Part shown: positions 50,215-61,075 of the stretch, piece by piece
Position numbering within the stretch: the stretch's first letter is position 1
Layout of the letters: each line of letters begins with the position of its first letter
Source: Siphonodentalium dalli
Lineage: Eukaryota; Mollusca; Scaphopoda; Gadilida; Siphonodentaliidae
Direction: 5' to 3'
Length of the DNA stretch: 64,000 nucleotides
NCBI GenBank assembly: GCA_032622095.1
Contig: CP136066.1
Span: 173,975,164-174,039,163 of the forward strand
Made by a program: the position numbers and the translations under genes
Notes under the pieces: model-generated
Told to the model about the DNA's origin: nothing
What the model saw: only the letters and a program-made list of their open reading frames with translations
Database searches by the model: none

Positions 50215-51323
50215 TGTCGGTGAGGGTTAGCCTCCCCAATTGTTGTAGATCATGTCATGAATCTATAGGACTATACTCATAATACTGGCTATGCAGCCTA
50301 CGCAGGTCGAGAATAAGACTCACATTTATTATTTTTAGAGATCATTTTCCACCCATTCAAAACATGGTAACCTTTTTGATGTTCTGACAGGGAACTTTAT
50401 AATGTTGAACAAATGCAGGGAATTTATTTCTTTGTTAATTATTAAATAATTGTTCCTTATAATATATTTCACAGTAGTGGTTGGACCTAACTCGAGATTG
50501 CATGATGTTTATGACTTTTGCGAGTCGATATTGCAATAAGCTTTGAATTACTGGGAAAAATTCCATGATTGTAAGCGATGCAGATCAAAATCGGCTCAAC
50601 CAAGTCTCCCATAATCATGCAATCTCTGGCTGAGACCTTCACCTACGGTGGAACAGGTATTAACTAAGAAACGTATTAGCTGCACTGTTTTTTTAAGGTC
50701 ATATACTTCCCTGTCAGAACTTCAAAAAGTAGCCAGGTTTTGATTTGGTGGAGTTTGATCTCTAAGGGTGTAGCCAGTATGTGTAGAGACCTCGTAATAT
50801 GATCTACAAATTTTGTCAACAGTACTGACTGAGAAATAATAAAAACTGAACAATATGATGCCATAAAGTTGTGACAGTACTATAAACCAGTCTGTGTGCA
50901 CACACTCAAGAGTCATACTGACATTATAATAATGTGGGTCTGAAGTTTACAGTGACTGCATACTAAACATAACTTTTTGTTGAATCCTGAATATTGCTCA
51001 ATTTGGTACGAACCTGTCAACTGCTTACAGTGATACCCAGTTCTTGTAAACCAAGGTGGGTGGGCACCCTCATAATACAATATACTGGTATATGATAAAC
51101 TATCATGAACATGATCAAAAAGTTTTGTCAGGAAATGTGAAATAAGTGCATAATAGCTGTAAATTGTGGGTATATCTGTTATCTTCCTTTACTTTGGGGT
51201 GAAATTTCAGACTGCATGACTATTCAGAGTTGTCAAAGCATCATAAATATGGCTCGGGGGGGGCAAAATTTAAACAAATTTCCTACCTAGTAGCTACCTA
51301 CCCTATCCTGAAGGGGGGTCCCA
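48046..51323. other. Intergenic with minisatellite and long poly-C tract
   Basis: No gene recognised. 49,600-49,975 is a degenerate minisatellite of ~16 bp units ('accagggtgaaaatac' type). 50,178-50,212 is an uninterrupted run of 35 C. 49,276 carries the 'actagcagg' repeat-end motif. Poly-G lies at ~48,363-48,375. Confidence 0.6.
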
Positions 51324-51757
51324 TTAACTCATTACCACTCAGAAGCGCCTTTTGACACGTACCTTACGACATTTCCTCAGAAGCACATTTTGTCACCTTA
51401 CGTCATTTCCTCAGAGGCACCTTTTGTCACCTTACGTCATTTCCTCAGAAGCACATTAATTTAATAAAAGTAAAAACAAAATTTTCGTGGCTTTCTCCAT
51501 TAATCATCCTGATTGTTTTGATTTTACATGAAGTATGCGGTTGAAGTATATTCTATCCAATCAGAACATTATATTAGAATGACAGCGATCACAGAACTAA
51601 GGTAAAAACATGCTAAAGCCGACTAAAACTTCAAAATCTCTGAGGAAATGGGATGTAAATTACGTTGCCGTGGCAAGGTGCGCTGAGTTTTTAACGTCAC
51701 AACGTCAAAGTAACCTGGGGGTTGTAGTCAGCTGCGGTCAGAGTGGTAATGAGTTAA
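51324..51757. mobile_element. TTAA-bounded MITE
   Basis: It starts 'ttaactcattaccactcaga' and ends 'tctgac'-complement 'gtcagagtggtaatgagttaa', with TTAA at each end. Near the left end 'ttgtcaccttacgtcatttc' is tandemly repeated (51,358-51,450). No coding capacity. Confidence 0.82.
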
Positions 51758-52155
51758 CAGAAACAGAGATATGATATTTTAGGCCTTATTACAGGGTCAT
51801 ATAAGATATAACTAGTTATAACTGCTACTGCTAGTTTGCTACTGTGCAGGGCAGAATATAAGTACAGGGTGGAAACTTCTGACGCATGTTATCGATTCTC
51901 ACAAGAACATAATAACAACAATTCCACATGTTCTTGTAAGAATACTATAAAGATGTCACTTTGAGAACCAAATTTCTGGAATTTTTTTGCACTGACAGCC
52001 GTTAAGGACTTCAACTATCAAGCCATCAATAATAAAAAAAAACATGCAGATCCGAATAAGCATCATGCAGCGTGGATTTATTTCTTAAAATTAAGAAACG
52101 TACAGGTATGTTTATTTAGCACACAAGAGTACTAAATTGTTACCCTCCAATTTCC

Positions 52156-52598
52156 AAGTCTGGAAATAGTGTCTGTCATTTGCAGAATGAGGTCCCCATA
52201 CTCAGTGGCCCAGAGGGTGGATTGAGTGATGCTATCCTGCAAAGCTGGCTGGCATCACAAAATTCACCTTCTGGGAACCTCATTCTACTTTGGCCTAAAT
52301 TGCTATGGGAGACCTACGATAATGTTGAAGTTCCCCAGTTTAATTTGTTGATGTTCACCCATTAGTCACCTCAATTATGCATTTTATCTTCTGCAAATTA
52401 TGGGATACAGAAATTTACCAGAAGGGAAAAAGTAACTAAAAACAATGTTAATTTGAGATTATAGACACTTCCCTGAAGATGAGGCCTAAGCAGAATGAAG
52501 TCCACAGATGCTAGCATTGCTGTGCGGGATAGCGTCACTAAGTTCACCCTCTGTGGACTTCATTCTGCAAATGATAGACACACTATTTGCAGGCTTGT
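52156..52598. mobile_element. Diverged hAT-like double-hairpin MITE with expanded centre
   Basis: Left end 'ccaagtctggaaatagtg'; hairpin 1 at 52,182-52,287; hairpin 2 at 52,492-52,567; right end 'gacacactatttgcaggctt'. The two hairpins are ~200 bp apart rather than adjacent as in the 254-bp members. Confidence 0.72.
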
Positions 52599-52743
52599 CA
52601 ATTTCTTTCTTTTTGTGTGGACAATCTGATGGGTTTTATATTTTAAATCATCCATGGTTTTGGAATTTTCATTGATCAAAAAGGATGCACATGATGAACT
52701 GGATTGGATTAAAAGTATAAATAAAGCGGGCACAATAAATTGA

Positions 52744-53614
52744 TTAACACGTTCACTGCCGAAAACCAATGGGTAATTCCATCCCATATGCCGACATGGG
52801 ATTTGATGTTTTGCCGATAGTAGATGATATTTTATGTATGTATGAGTAATGGTTCGACCAATATCGGGTCATATGATGCTGAAACATGTTATAAGACTAC
52901 TACGAGATAACTCGTAGTCGGCGCCTGTGACGGAATTAATTAACGTTTCATCCCTGGTGCCAGCTACGAGTTATCTCGTAGGTAACTACAATTACTTTGT
53001 CAGTGTCTTAGATGACGAAGAGTGCTATACATGTACAAGCATATCGTATGTAAGACATGGTAAATTAATTTATATATGATCATTGGTACAGACTACGTCG
53101 AATAAGACGTCAACAACATAATATGTATTTACCTACGAGATAACTCGTAGCTGGCACCAGCGATGACCACTGGTGAGTTTCATCCCAGGTGCCGACTACG
53201 AGTTATCTCGTAGGAGCGTTGATATCACATTTTATCTTTCATTTGATCCGGATTTGATCGACAATTCCTTTATATATACACAATGTGTCCGGGAATGGTC
53301 TAGTTGCACATGTGTCTCATGGTTCAGGGACATACAGAAGAGGTCCTGGTGAATTGGAGTATCCTACCAAGATTGCTATCTGGACCCCACCCCCTGTTCA
53401 CGCTGTGGGAATCGTTGTATCTCAAGCCATCGTAATTATACATATAAAATCGATCAATGGGATCATTGGGCATGTATTGGCACATACACCAACATTGCTT
53501 GCGGATTGTGTTATTATTTATGTGGTATGAACATTACTACGAGTTAACTCGTAGTAGCAGTCCCCATGGAACAGTTTACTACGAGTTAACTCGTAGTGGC
53601 AGCGAACGTGTTAA
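52744..53614. mobile_element. TTAA-bounded 871-bp element with CTACGAG-TAACTCGTAG palindromes
   Basis: It starts 'ttaacacgttcactgccg' and ends 'ggcagcgaacgtgttaa'. Six copies of the 18-bp palindrome 'ctacgagataactcgtag' or its a/t variants occur at about 52,898, 52,965, 53,133, 53,197, 53,536 and 53,579. It ends 188 bp before the H3-like ATG and therefore lies in its likely promoter or 5' intron. An 81-codon frame inside (53,285-53,530) has no recognisable domain. Confidence 0.78.
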
Positions 53615-53790
53615 AATATATGAAAGGGAATAAAAGTACAACATAATTGCTGAGAGACATAAGGTTTCACACTGCATCATTGTGACCACTATCCTGGTTG
53701 TTTTGGAAGTAAAATATAAAAGTTTATGCTATAAAACATTATATATTTGTCAGATTGGGAGGATCTAAATTTACTGATGAAAGGGTTAAT

Positions 53791-53802
53791 TTTCATTCCA
53801 GA
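53791..53802 (+). promoter_or_regulatory. Likely splice acceptor just 5' of the H3-like ATG
   Basis: 'tttcattccag' ends at 53,801, one base before the ATG at 53,803-53,805. This suggests that a 5' UTR intron is removed immediately before the start codon, as in animal H3.3 genes, which also have non-coding first exons. An in-frame ATG at 53,755 would then be intronic. Confidence 0.5.
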
Positions 53803-55397
53803 ATGGCTCGGACAAAACAGGCTCTAAGGAAGAAGACACTAGCTTCTACAGAAATGAAAATAGAACATGTACTTGCCAGAAAACGGTTAGTAGACCAATT
53901 GTTGACAGGTGGAATAAAGCAGCCAAGGACGTTCCGTCCAGGAAACCTTGCTCTGAGAGAAATAAGAAAGTTCCAACGGACCACAAACCATCTGATTCCG
54001 AAGGTTGCATTCCAAAGATTAGTGAGGCAGATCTTCAGCGAAATAAAAGGAGATTTGAGGATAAAACTAGAAGCACTTTCAGCATTGCAGGTATTTGACA
54101 TACATGATACTTGCAGTGCCTATTAAATGCCAAGAAAATTAAATGTCAAGTTGGGTTTACAAGTCAGAAAAAGGGTTGCACAGTTGCACTTCAAATATAG
54201 CTTTCGTTGAGTTTTTTTTTGCCCATAAGAGTGAATGTGTCTGACAGAGAATCACTAAAAAATGGACAAACTAGGAACCCTAACTCAGAACTAAGGACCA
54301 TAACTCAGGTAAAAAAAAAATCGGACAAACCTGATTTTTAAACTCAATCAAGATATTGTTGTGAAAGATCTATATACCCAATATGAATGGAAATTTTATG
54401 GAATCTGTTGAAGTTTGTTCAAGTTATTGCTCTAACGGTTATAAAATTACTGAAAAATAAATAAACTAAGAGCCGTAACTCAGGTATAAAAAAATCGGAC
54501 AAACCTGGTTTTAAAAATCGATCCGAGATATTGTTGTGAAAGGTCCACATATCAAATATGAATGTAATTGGTTGACATTGTTCAAGTATTTGCGCTAACA
54601 GTCATAAAATTGCTAAAAATAGACAAATTAACTCGGGGTAAATGGATCGGACAAATCTGGATTTTGAACTCCTTCACGATATTGTTGTAAAAGATCCATA
54701 CACCAAATTTGAATGAAATTAGTTGACTATTGTTCAAGTTATTGCGTTAGCCGACATAAATATTCGTAAAATTGCTAAAAATAGAAAAAACTAAAGAGCC
54801 ATAACTCAGGTAAAAAAATTGGACAAACCTGGTTTTTGAAACTCGATAGAGATATTGTTGTCGAAGATCCATATACCAAATATCAATGAAATTTGTTGAA
54901 ATTATCGTGGTAACTGACATAAAAATTCTATAAATAGAAACAAGTGCCATAACTCTGGTTAGAAAGTTATGGCAGACCATTCACATAATTGTCAAAATCC
55001 ATTCATAAACAACTAGTCAAGTTTTTTTTAACTAAAAATTTTATATTTTAAATTTGTTTTTAAATTTTGTAGTCAATATTGCAGTTGGTTATATTTTAAT
55101 GTAATGAACATTCACCTTCATAAGTGTTTTTTTCATACTCCATTCCAGAGTTTGTTTCATTTGTTTATCTGAATTTGTTTTCTTTCCGCTTGACATGGAT
55201 TAGCAAAGGAATCAGGATTTTACTAATACCTCATGGCCTTATTATTACAGGAAGCAGCAGAATCTTTCATGGCTGAGCTATTTATAGATGCCAACCTGTG
55301 TGCCATCCATGCTAAACGAGTCACTGTGATGCCCAAGGATATGCATCTAGCTTTAAGAATTCGGGGAGAGAAGAACTTGATCAGTCAAACACATTGA
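53803..55397 (+). CDS. Divergent histone H3-like variant, two coding exons
   Basis: Exon 1 is 53,803-54,090 (96 codons); exon 2 is 55,251-55,397 (48 codons plus TGA); phase-0 GT-AG intron; 144 aa against 136 for standard H3 with Met. The protein starts MARTKQ, keeps [20 protein letters not shown] (H3 alpha-N region), FQRLVRQI, then [16 protein letters not shown] and RIRGE, so the complete histone fold is present. Tail: two residues longer than H3; K4, R8, K9 and K36 equivalents are kept, but position 10 is Lys ([11 protein letters not shown]) and the ARKS motif at 27-28 reads ARKR. K56 is Arg. Eight extra-family residues end the chain (KNLISQTH replaces RA). Loop 1 has no insertion and the Cys110 equivalent remains, so it is not an obvious CENP-A. 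The intron splits after ALQ, which I recall as the H3.3 intron position. It is probably an intron-bearing replacement-type variant with a specialised role; expression is unknown. Confidence 0.87.
54258..54960. repeat. Intronic ~155-163 bp monomers of the H3-like gene
   Basis: Four diverged monomers with 'aactcaggtaaaaaa', 'cggacaaacctgg' and 'gatattgttgt'. The first ('aaactaggaaccctaactca', 54,268) is the single-copy counterpart of the ~190 bp segment present once in every satellite unit at 1-17,970. Confidence 0.82.
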
Positions 55398-55524
55398 CTA
55401 ACATACTAGACAGCTGTAATGGCAACAGTCTCACTGACATGAAAGAATGTCATCGATGCAATATTGTAGCAAGGAATTTCAAAACTGAGGATTAGAAACA
55501 ACCCTAACCACTATTTAATACCCA

Positions 55525-55794
55525 GGGACCAGCAAGCCTTGAAATAGTGTGTCTGTCATTTGCAGAATGAGGTCCCCAGAGGGTGAATTTAGTGATGCTA
55601 CCCCGCATAGCGGGCTAGCATCACCAAATTCACCCTCTGGGGACCTCATTCTGCTTACACTTCAGCAGAATGAGGTTCCCAGAGGGTGAATTTGGTGATG
55701 CTAGCCCACTATGCGGGGTGGCATCACTAAATTCACCCTCTGGGAACCTCATTCTGCAAATTACAGACACACTATTTCAAGGCTTGGGGACCAG
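55525..55794. mobile_element. hAT-like 254-bp double-hairpin MITE with 8-bp target duplication
   Basis: The element is 55,533-55,786, with ends 'caagccttgaaatagtgtg' and 'cacactatttcaaggcttg'. It holds two adjacent hairpins of 'gcagaatgaggt.cccagag' type. GGGACCAG flanks it on both sides (55,525-55,532 and 55,787-55,794). Copy A has the unoccupied site near 19,676-19,692 ('cccagagaccaacctagagg'). Eight-bp duplications are typical of hAT-type transposons. Confidence 0.88.
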
Positions 55795-56159
55795 CGTAGA
55801 GGTTTCATATTGGGAGAAGTCACTTCTCCATTTGGTTATTAGGTAGAGGTCGACAGTTATCAGGGAGAATTAATAATGACTGAAATTCAATTTATACCCC
55901 CAACATCACCCTTCTATCATCCAATAAGTATTATGCAACACAAGAGCCTATTTATAATACATTTATAATGAGTAACTACACCATTAAAATCAGTAATTAG
56001 ACATTGAATAATATGTTTGGTCATATATAATACAGGTATATGTGAGAGAAGTCACTTCTACCTTGGACAAAAATATGGAGAAGTGGAATATTTAAGGGAG
56101 AAGATGTCTCCCAAGTCGCTCTCACATGCTCTGTAGGCTGGTCCCTGTTAATAAGCGAG

Positions 56160-56392
56160 ATCACTGAGTCGTGGCCATTGTGGATTCATCCAGCTCAGAT
56201 CCTTGGTTTCAGAGATTCATCTAGCTCCGGTTCCGTGGTTTTAGTGCTACAGGTCAAAAGTTATGGAATAGCATTTCCATATATGGAAGTCATGAATAAT
56301 TCATGACTTCCATATATTGAAAGCTACTCCAGAACTTTGACCTGTAGCACTAAAACCACGGAACTTGGCCTGGTGGATCCAATATGGCCACA
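56160..56392. mobile_element. Foldback MITE (GGCCATATTGGATC-type ends), copy B
   Basis: Counterpart of 20,029-20,251. Its left end 'atcactgagtcgtggcca' is better preserved and matches the PIPOX intron 6 copy. The right end is 'gtggatccaatatggccac'. Confidence 0.75.
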
Positions 56393-56414
56393 CATTTTTG
56401 TGACAGTGCATATA

Positions 56415-56624
56415 CAGTAATGGCCTAAATAATCGACTCCTTAAACACAGCAGAATTATGGGTAACTTTTCAGGATTTAGTCGGAATAATGGCTTGCCAT
56501 TTATCGGAAAGTTCTCGGTGAGAGCTTTCCGATGAATGGCAACAAGCCATATTTCCGACTAAATCCTGAAAAATTACCCATAATTCTGCTGTGTTTAAGG
56601 AGTCGATTATTTAGGGCATTACTG
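56415..56624. mobile_element. Tc1/mariner-like MITE, copy-B-specific insertion
   Basis: Ends 'cagtaatggcctaaataatc' and 'gattatttagggcattactg'; flanked by TA (56,413-56,414 and 56,625-56,626). Copy A has the intact target 'gggcatataccatgatgac' near 20,267-20,285. It is the same family as 20,942-21,137, which sits elsewhere in copy A. Confidence 0.88.
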
Positions 56625-57565
56625 TACCATGATGACAGAGAGTTAATAGTCTTTGATATTAGTACCATTAGATCTCTGAATATCATTGCTTTCAACTCTC
56701 ATATTTTACATGTAATTTATTTCTATTTATTGATCCATATCATCATCTTATTATTCTAAATCCCCATGTTTCAATGCATCACATATGTATCATTGCGCTA
56801 TGATCTGGCTGGCCATACTTAATATGAATTAATAGTTCATTACATTTTAAATCATGTTCCTCAAAGCATTTCTGTGATATCAGTTTATTGAATAAAACAT
56901 TTTTTGTTTCTGTTTGAAATCTGACAGTTATTGGATCAACAGGGGACAAACCAAGAATTTAAATCTTGAAAAATGGCATATTTTTCATTTATTCAAGATG
57001 AAAACCCAGGACTTCCTTGTATGTATACTGGTCATTGAAGAATTAAAAACAGAGATAACCATTTGGATGTCTTCCAAATGACATTGTTCTGCAACAAGTA
57101 TCACATTATTGACTTCTGACTACTGTCAGGTTCCTCCTTTAGATATGTCAAAAATTTATCAAAAAAGGTTGGTGCCAGTTTGGATTTACTGAGAATACAA
57201 TGTTCAATGGGTGCTAAAGGAGTTTTCAGACAAATTTGTCATGTCTGTTGCATTTTATATGTTGCAAAGTGCAATATATGTATATATAACTATGTGATAT
57301 TACTAAGGTTATCTTGAGTCAAGATGAACATGTCATATCCCTTCTGTCCATTGTGTTTACAAATGCGACTATTAAATACATATTTTTTATAACTACGCAG
57401 ACTAACGTATACATTATATGGCATCGAAGTGTGTGCATCATTACTTTTCGGAAGTGGTTCATATTTTAATCAATCAAAGATGGCAGCTTAGCTCTGAAAT
57501 GGAGGATATTTCTTTTTCACGTGTTGGGATAAATTCAGTAAATCCAACAAACCAATAAACACTAC

Positions 57566-59338
57566 TTAACACTTTCATGACTGGAGGTTCCTGAAATTTT
57601 TTTACCCTGTGCCAATGCATTCTCTTATATATGCGAGTCGACCATAGGTCGCCTCGCATATATAAGAGAATGCATTGGCCTAACAATTTTTTACAATTTT
57701 AATAATTTTTAGTCGAGTTTTTTTCCAAAACTCGACTTATAGTTTGATGGGGGACGGTGGGCGGGCGGCGGGCGGGCGGCGGACGGCGTGTTTTGCTTAT
57801 AACTCAACCGTTTATTGACGGATTAAAAAAAAATTGGTGTGTGAGTACATATCCATGCACGTAAGCTGCAGACAAAAAATCGGGTTCGTCTGCACATTTA
57901 TTACAGAGTTATGGCCCTTTGAATTTTCAGCTCGTTAGCGTGATAACTTCAACAAACGTTATCCGATTTGATTGAAATTTGGTATATAGGTGTCTCCCAA
58001 GAATATCTCGGATGAGTTCGAAAACCGGCCTGGTCCGATAAAATTTGATAGAGTTATGGCCCTTAATTAGTCATTTTTCACGAATTTTCAGCTCGTTAGT
58101 GCGACAACTTCCAACAAACGTTATCCGATTTGATTGAAATTTGGTATATAGGTGTCTCCCAAGAATATCTCAGATGAGTTCGAAAACCGGCCTGGTCCGA
58201 TAAAATTTGATAAGAGTTATGGCCCTTAATTAGTCATTTTTCACGAATTTTCAGCTCGTTAGCGCGATAACTTCAACAAACGTTATCCGATTTGATTGAA
58301 ATTTGGTATATAGGTGTCTCCCAAGAATATCTCGGATGAGTTCGAAAACCGGCCTCGTCCGATAAAATTTGATAGAGTTTTGGCCCTTAATTAGTCATTT
58401 TTCACGAATTTTGAGCTCGTTAGCGTGATAACTTCAACAAACGTCATCCGATTCAACTAAAATTTGGTATATAAGTGTCTTCCAATAATATCCTGAACGA
58501 GTTCGAAAACCAGCCTGGCCCAATAAAATTTGATAGAGTTATGGCCCTTAATTAGTCATTTTTCGTGAATTTTTAGCTCGTTAGCGCGATAACTTCAACA
58601 AACGTCCTCCGATTTGTTTAAAATTTGGAATAGACATACTTGCCAAGAATATTTCGGACGAGTTCGAAAACCAGCCTGGCCCGATAAAATTTGATGGAGT
58701 TATGGCCCTTAATTAGTCATTTTTCGATTTTACCTATTAATTAGTCTACCGATACTGATGCACACCAATTGGCGGTAGCCACCGGCAGTAAACCACCGAA
58801 AACGAGACACAGCATCTCTGATGCCACCTCTTGTTTCTTGTATCCTTTAACAATTTTATAATTTCACCCATACAGAGCCCCAGACAAACATGAGCAGACG
58901 ACACTCTTCTATATGTGTGTGGGGCTCCCTGCAGGGTAATGGATGTTTTTTATTTTATGTCCTAAAAATTGTCAGAAACATTTATTTAAAAAAAATGATA
59001 AAAAATTGTTAGGCCAATGCATTCTCTTATATATGCGAGGCGACCTATGGTCGACTCGCATATATAAGAGAATGCATTGGCACAGGCTAAAAAAATCCCG
59101 ACTTACGACCATGACTGGAGGTTCCTGAAATTTTGCGAAACGCAAGTGCCAATACATTCTCTTATATATGCGAGTCTCTCAAAGGGATCCTTGCATATAT
59201 AAGAGAATACATTGGCCAAATATTTACCTGGACCTGGTAAGCCAGTGCATTCTCTTATATATTCTCATATATAAGAGGATGCACTGGCACAGGAACTTTA
59301 ATGCTGCACCAGCTTAGCTCCCGCCATGAAAGGGTTAA
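57566..59338. mobile_element. TTAA-type MITE interrupted by a 1.5-kb nested insertion
   Basis: The outer element runs from 'ttaacactttcatgactgg' to 'ccatgaaagggttaa' and equals 21,685-21,945 of copy A. The nested part (57,601-59,109) is flanked by a 25-bp direct repeat beginning 'catgactggaggttcctgaa' (57,576-57,600 and 59,110-59,134). Its own ends are oppositely oriented copies of the 'gccaatgcattctcttatat' hairpin (57,604-57,683; 59,010-59,087). Confidence 0.8.
57715..58830. repeat. ~162 bp tandem monomers with GGGCGGCGG head
   Basis: 'gagtt(a/t)tggccctt' recurs at 57,906, 58,051, 58,213, 58,375, 58,536 and 58,697 (periods 145-162 bp). Monomers contain 'gaaatttggtatataggtgt', 'gagttcgaaaaccggcctgg' and 'gctcgttagcgcgataactt'. 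The head carries 'gtcgagtttttttccaaaac' and a GGCGGGCGG tract (57,753-57,784). In reverse complement it resembles the H3-like intronic monomers, so both seem to be one family in opposite orientation. Confidence 0.82.
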
Positions 59339-59768
59339 AAGAATGCTCAACCCCATCATGTTTAGATAATAATTTATTTTTGAATACGATAATTCAACAT
59401 TAAAAGAACGCTCAACCCTATCATGATTTTATAATAATTTATTTTTGAATATGATAATTCAATATTAACAACAGATGAGACAACAGTGATAGAGAAAGAT
59501 ACAACATAAATAATTGAGAAGAGAATAAATGTAACATATGTATCAAAGCCACTTCTTTCACCAACGAATAATAAACTCTAAGGGCAACAATAAAATAACA
59601 AAAGGCTCCCAGGCATTAAAAGCTGAAGCTTTGAAGTCAACATAAACACACTTTAAGTACGTAATTGCAGGAACGTTGGTCATCTTTATCCAAGGGTGGC
59701 AACAGGATTTCCCCAACACAGAGGCTATGATCCCAATAGGATCCCGGAAGCTACCAGGCTGACCATTG

Positions 59769-60022
59769 CAAGCATTGAAATAGTGTGTCTGTCATTTGCA
59801 GAATGAGGTTCCCAGAGGGAGAATTTAGTGATGCTACCCTGCATAGCGGGCTAGCATCACCAAATTCACCCTCTGGGAACTTCATTCTGCTGAGGTGTAA
59901 GCAGAATGAGGTCCCCAGAGGGTGAATTTGGTGATGCTAACCCGCTATGCGGGGTAGCATCACTAAATTCACCCTCTGGGGACCTCATTCTGCAAATGAC
60001 AGGCACACTATTTCAAGGCTTG
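59769..60022. mobile_element. Complete 254-bp hAT-like double-hairpin MITE
   Basis: Ends 'caagcattgaaatagtgtg' and 'cacactatttcaaggcttg'; flanked by GACCATTG and TACCATTG (7 of 8 match). The same insertion exists in copy A (22,382-22,576), where the right part is deleted. This insertion therefore predates the segmental duplication. Confidence 0.85.
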
Positions 60023-61075
60023 TACCATTGCATGTTTTCCTGACAGGAGGTTAACCCTTCCCGACAGGGGGTTAACCCTCCCCGACGGGGGCTGTAGCCC
60101 CCACCCCTTGACCCCCCCCCCCCCTCTGGTGCCACCCATGTCTTTATGTATTAATGTATTGCACTAAATTGCGGTATAACCAAATTATAGTTTTATTAAA
60201 ATTATTTAAACAGTGAGTGACGTGCAATCTTGTGTCATGTCACTTGTGCCGCATGCAATTTATCAGGTAATTTTGGTTTTAAAATATTTATTTACCAAAA
60301 ATGATATGGTGACGTGATTGGAGGACAAGTGCTAGCCACATAGATAGACCTGCTCTCCCGACCTACAAAATTAGCCTGATGAGTCGCTATTTTATAAGAA
60401 ATTTATTAACCGAAATATGCACTAAATTCGATTCGAGCTGAGCTTTCGTACAGAATTGCGACAAATTTGATCACATAATCACATTTTAGCAAAGAAAAAC
60501 GATCTCGAAATGGCTGGGGTTTAAAAATATTAATATTGATTTCCTTATCAAAACCAAAGAGGAAGTAAAAACACATTCAAGAACAAATATAGTTCCATTT
60601 TAAATGTGTCTTTTCATGTTGACAAAATTTTTCAACCAAGCTTATAACCCATGTTTATCCACAGTCAACACTAAATAACCCAAGACAAATTGAATACCAT
60701 AATTATATATTCTTATTAATATAATAGTAAAGTTCCGGCATTGACATTATATCATTGCGATAAGCATGTGCCAATAAAACATGTGTGTCTTACTAAAATA
60801 TATGAGGCTGGGTTTAGGGGCTAATTATGTGATAAATTAATGTTTGTCTGATGGTATAAACTAGTACATGAGCCGTGGAAATTCACAATGCACGTTCAGA
60901 AATGAGTAATTATTAAAAAGTCTCATTTATAACTGAAATTTACAAGGAACATAGGTATCGATTGTGACAAAATTTTGAACATCAAACATACCTCAACCAT
61001 TTAATTGATGTTTGTAAAATGCACATAACCCCTTTCACTCGTAAATCATAGATAGTGTTTTAGTTTATGTTTTGA

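Larger units (their letters stand above)
54255..60947 (+). repeat. Segmental duplication, copy B
   Basis: Collinear with 17,760-23,466. It is longer mainly because of insertions at 55,525-55,794, 56,415-56,626 and 57,601-59,109. It lacks the mariner-like MITE of copy A (20,942-21,137) and the foldback at 21,437-21,642. Confidence 0.92.

Noticed and set aside
53755-54126. Upstream ATG at 53,755 and read-through to 54,126 as a single-exon H3-like protein
   Set aside because: The frame past 54,090 crosses a GT donor and loses histone similarity, whereas splicing to 55,251 restores the complete fold. The H3-typical MARTKQ start is at 53,803, right after a splice acceptor.
53803-55397. Calling the H3-like variant a centromeric CENP-A
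   Set aside because: Loop 1 has no insertion, the N-tail still begins ARTKQ, and the [11 protein letters not shown] segment with the Cys110 equivalent is H3-like. A nearby satellite alone does not prove a centromere.
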